Shown: positions 62,301-64,000 of the stretch, one piece after another
Layout of the letters: every line of letters begins with the position of its first letter
Position numbering within the stretch: the first letter of the stretch is position 1
NCBI GenBank assembly: GCA_963965975.1
Contig: OZ014411.1
Coordinates: 27,142,249-27,206,248, forward strand
Direction of reading: 5' to 3'
DNA length: 64,000 bases
Source of the DNA: Xestospongia bergquistia
Taxonomy: Eukaryota; Porifera; Demospongiae; Haplosclerida; Petrosiidae
The notes under the pieces: generated by a model
Seen by the model: the letters and a program-made list of their open reading frames with translations, nothing else
Told to the model about the DNA's origin: nothing
Database searches by the model: none
Translations under genes and position numbers: made by a program

Positions 62301-64000
62301 CACTAGCAGGATTGGTAATTCCTTCAAATGCATTCAACTGGAATGTGTAAGAGTCTTTGATTTCATGGTTCAAAGGAACAATAGGAAATATTTCAATGAC
62401 AAAAGGATGGTTTCCTATGTATTTTATAGACATATTAAATGTAGGTGGGGTTGTTTGTTTCAAAGTAACTACACTTGTTCCATTAATACCTTCATCATAG
62501 TCAACCAGTTTAACATTTAAAATAGTGTTTATACTCGGACTGTCGAAGATGAAGAGATGATAAGTATCTCCTCCTTCATAGAAATTGGTGCCAATTTGGA
62601 ATATTGGTATGTTATCATTTATATCAATGATTCTAATTAACAATTTGATGGTATCTTGTGAGGGTAACCCAATTATATTCACAACGAGACTTACAGGAAA
62701 AGGTGCAGTCATCTGTTGGACCATAGTCTCACGATCAAAGTCGCCTGATGTGTAAATTTTATTTCCAATGGTCTGAAAGTTATCATTGAATAGATTTACA
62801 TATGGACTTTGGGCAACAAATAGAATTTGAAATTGGTTGGAGAAGTAATCATCTGCATTAAATACTAGTGTCCCACTGGGTATGTTTTCAATAATGTCAA
62901 CAGTGCAGTTTCGAGTATTGCTATTTACTGATATGCATCTTGGACTTGGAGGATAGACAGTAGGTTTGTTGTCATTCTTATTCAAAACTGTCACAATAAT
63001 TGTCAGCTCACTACTCCTTGGTACTACACCATTATCTTGTGCTTTAATTACAATAGTGAGGCTCTGGTTTCTTTCTCGATCAATATTAACAAGATTTCGT
63101 AGACAAACATTATTTTGCAAGTTGGTATAAATTTCAAAGTCAGATGAAGGAGATACGACACTGTATGATACAATTCCATTCACTCCTTGATCAGGATCTT
63201 CAGCAATGAGTTGACTATAGCAGCCTAATGTACTGTTGACATCACTTTCCTCTATTGAAATGTTGAATACAGTGAGACCAGTATCTTTGGTATAAATGAA
63301 GATAGGTGTATTGTTATTAGCATCCAATACAGTAACATTGACATTTAGAACAGCACTAGCAGGATTGGTAATTCCTTCAAATGCATTCAACTGGAATGTG
63401 TAAGAGTCTTTGATTTCATGGTTCAAAGGAACAATAGGAAATATTTCAATGACAAAAGGATGGTTTCCTATGTATTTTATAGACATATTAAATGTAGGTG
63501 GGGTTGTTTGTTTCAAAGTAACTAAACATGTTCCATTAATACCTTCATCATAGTCAACCAGTTTAACATTTAAAATAGTGTTTATACTCGGACTGTCGAA
63601 GATGAAGAGATGATAAGTATCTCCTCCTTCATAGAAATTGGTGCCAATTTGGAATATTGGTATGTTATCATTTATATCAATGATTCTAATTAACAATTTG
63701 ATGGTATCTTGTGAGGGTAACCCAATTATATTCACAACGAGACTTACAGGAAAAGGTGCAGTCATCTGTTGGACCATAGTCTCACGATCAAAGTCGCCTG
63801 ATGTGTAAATTTTATTTCCAATGGTTTGAAAGTTATCATTGAATAGATTTACATATGGACTTTGGGCAACAAATAGAATTTGAAATTGGTTGGAGAAGTA
63901 ACCATCTGCATTAAATACTAGTGTCCCACTGGGTATGTTTTCAATAATGTCAACAGTGCAGTTTCGAGTATTGCTACTTACGGTTATGCATGTTGGACTT
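59347..64000 (-). CDS. Cadherin with near-identical 351-residue ectodomain blocks (5' end outside window)
   Basis: One uninterrupted minus-strand frame of about 1,550 codons reaches the window edge and ends at 59,347. Cadherin calcium-site motifs are regular: DINDNIP, DANNNTP and N/DKNDNKP in turn, with DRE and DPDQG motifs between them; about 12 linkers are visible. Three consecutive blocks, each with three cadherin repeats, recur at exactly 1,053 bp, and a fourth begins at the edge. Two further linkers (GVNDNPP and DINDNPP) lead to a membrane segment (VVVLLFIAIVIVAMIICLLC) and a 20-residue basic tail ending AIVMKEC. No catenin-binding region is seen, so it is probably a protocadherin/FAT-like adhesion or recognition protein. 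Many N-glycosylation sites occur. No intron lies in 4.65 kb. Confidence 0.93.
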   Translation of the reverse strand, partial: SPTCITVSSNTRNCTVDIIENIPSGTLVFNADGYFSNQFQILFVAQSPYVNLFNDNFQTIGNKIYTSGDFDRETMVQQMTAPFPVSLVVNIIGLPSQDTIKLLIRIIDINDNIPIFQIGTNFYEGGDTYHLFIFDSPSINTILNVKLVDYDEGINGTCLVTLKQTTPPTFNMSIKYIGNHPFVIEIFPIVPLNHEIKDSYTFQLNAFEGITNPASAVLNVNVTVLDANNNTPIFIYTKDTGLTVFNISIEESDVNSTLGCYSQLIAEDPDQGVNGIVSYSVVSPSSDFEIYTNLQNNVCLRNLVNIDRERNQSLTIVIKAQDNGVVPRSSELTIIVTVLNKNDNKPTVYPPSPRCISVNSNTRNCTVDIIENIPSGTLVFNADDYFSNQFQILFVAQSPYVNLFNDNFQTIGNKIYTSGDFDRETMVQQMTAPFPVSLVVNIIGLPSQDTIKLLIRIIDINDNIPIFQIGTNFYEGGDTYHLFIFDSPSINTILNVKLVDYDEGINGTSVVTLKQTTPPTFNMSIKYIGNHPFVIEIFPIVPLNHEIKDSYTFQLNAFEGITNPASAVLNVNVTVLDANNNTPIFIYTKDTGLTVFNISIEESDVNSTLGCYSQLIAEDPDQGVNGIVSYSVVSPSSDFEIYTNLQNNVCLRNLVNIDRERNQSLTIVIKAQDNGVVPRSSELTIIVTVLNKNDNKPTVYPPSPRCISVNSNTQNCTVYIIENIPSGTLVFNADDYFSNQFQILFVAQSPYVNLFNDNFQTIGNKIYTSGDFDRETMVQQMTAPFPVSLVVNIIGLPSQDTIKLLIRIIDINDNIPIFQIGTNFYEGGDTYHLFIFDSPSINTILNVKLVDYDEGINGTCLVTLKQTDQAAFNMSIKYIGNHPFVIEIFPIVPLNHEIKDSYTFQLNAFEGITNPASAVLNVNVTVLDANNNTPIFIYTKDTGLTVFNISIEESDVNSTLGCYSQLIAEDPDQGVNGIVSYSVISPSSDFGIYTNLQNNVCLRNLVNIDRERNQSLTIVIKAQDNGVVPRSSELTIIVTVLDKNDNKPTVHPPSPRCILVSSNTRKCTVDIIENIPSGTLVFNTDDYFSDQFQILIFPESPYISLFNDNFQSIGNKIYTSGDFDRETMVQWIAAPFPVSLIVRIVGLPSQYTIILLIRVIDINDNMPKFQIGTNINEGGDSMATNHPIPENATNGTIVVTFNASDPDEGNNGRVSFQIHVSNSSSDFPFALNSTSGELYVNGRLDADKEPTTYQCTITAKDKGTQPKSAMVMVTITVTGVNDNPPIIIKVKNITDSVSEGFQSPVAYLKSLKVTDYDVPAAGIDYKFISGGKYFEIDQTFIEVGKYVLKPRNNAIIDREKTPEIFVSLLFSDNGNPPLFTWYNTTIIILDINDNPPIFENTSYMFNVSHDASVNSDVGSVLAVDADSGENAIVAYNLTNNTYFEITSNGVIHVARSLAGVGVSTHYFTVIAYNPNNQAMNESVSVEITILYDTEPTSSNNLLIFAGISGSVVVLLFIAIVIVAMIICLLCICKYRYKNKEIDKAIVMKEC

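Overview
The window is a 64-kb piece of an AT-rich, intron-rich animal genome. It has spliced genes with GT-AG introns, a long cadherin, a Rab GTPase with an EF-hand, ankyrin-repeat exons of 33 codons, many small transposon relics and many minisatellites. An ankyrin/P-loop protein, a classical-type cadherin with a very short tail and a fungal/bacterial-type pyranose oxidase together suggest a sponge, most likely a demosponge. That assignment is an inference; no marker gene fixes the species.

Layout. (1) 1-13,607, minus strand: the 5' part of an ankyrin-repeat gene whose sixth coding exon carries a Walker A motif; its introns hold two foldback elements, a 35-bp minisatellite and a dead retrotransposon gag fragment. 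(2) 17,591-18,515, plus: a small predicted secreted protein, three exons. (3) 19,058-23,254, minus: a 387-residue Ser-rich orphan protein with a KEN box, nine exons. (4) 23,747-34,880, plus: a complete 17-exon RASEF-type gene (EF-hand, coiled coil, poly-Gln, Rab domain, C-terminal CxC), transcribed divergently from gene 3 over a ~490-bp shared upstream region. (5) 35,475-42,847 and 45,233-48,403, plus: two paralogous five-exon genes for small two-membrane-segment proteins with PPxY motifs. A scrap of RASEF exon 11 just upstream of the second copy shows that the duplication started inside RASEF. (6) 53,964-55,906, plus: a five-exon pyranose 2-oxidase homologue with conserved FAD-binding and catalytic positions and one apparent single-base frameshift. 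(7) 59,347-64,000, minus: the 3' part of a cadherin whose ectodomain is built of near-identical 351-residue blocks repeating every 1,053 bp.

Mobile DNA. Several elements could be delimited by target-site duplications: hAT-type with 8-bp TSDs (33,260-33,477 and 36,191-37,757), and three short elements with 5-bp TSDs (16,489-16,785, 25,034-25,469, 26,378-26,881). The second hAT element holds BED-finger transposase remains and a nested element with a transposase C-terminal fragment.

Functional links between neighbours are not evident, as expected for an animal genome. The notable points are the pyranose oxidase in an animal-like context, the homogenised cadherin blocks, the minisatellite that multiplies a splice donor, and the duplication history of the RASEF/two-TM-protein region. 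All exon boundaries were read by eye from splice signals and reading-frame continuity.
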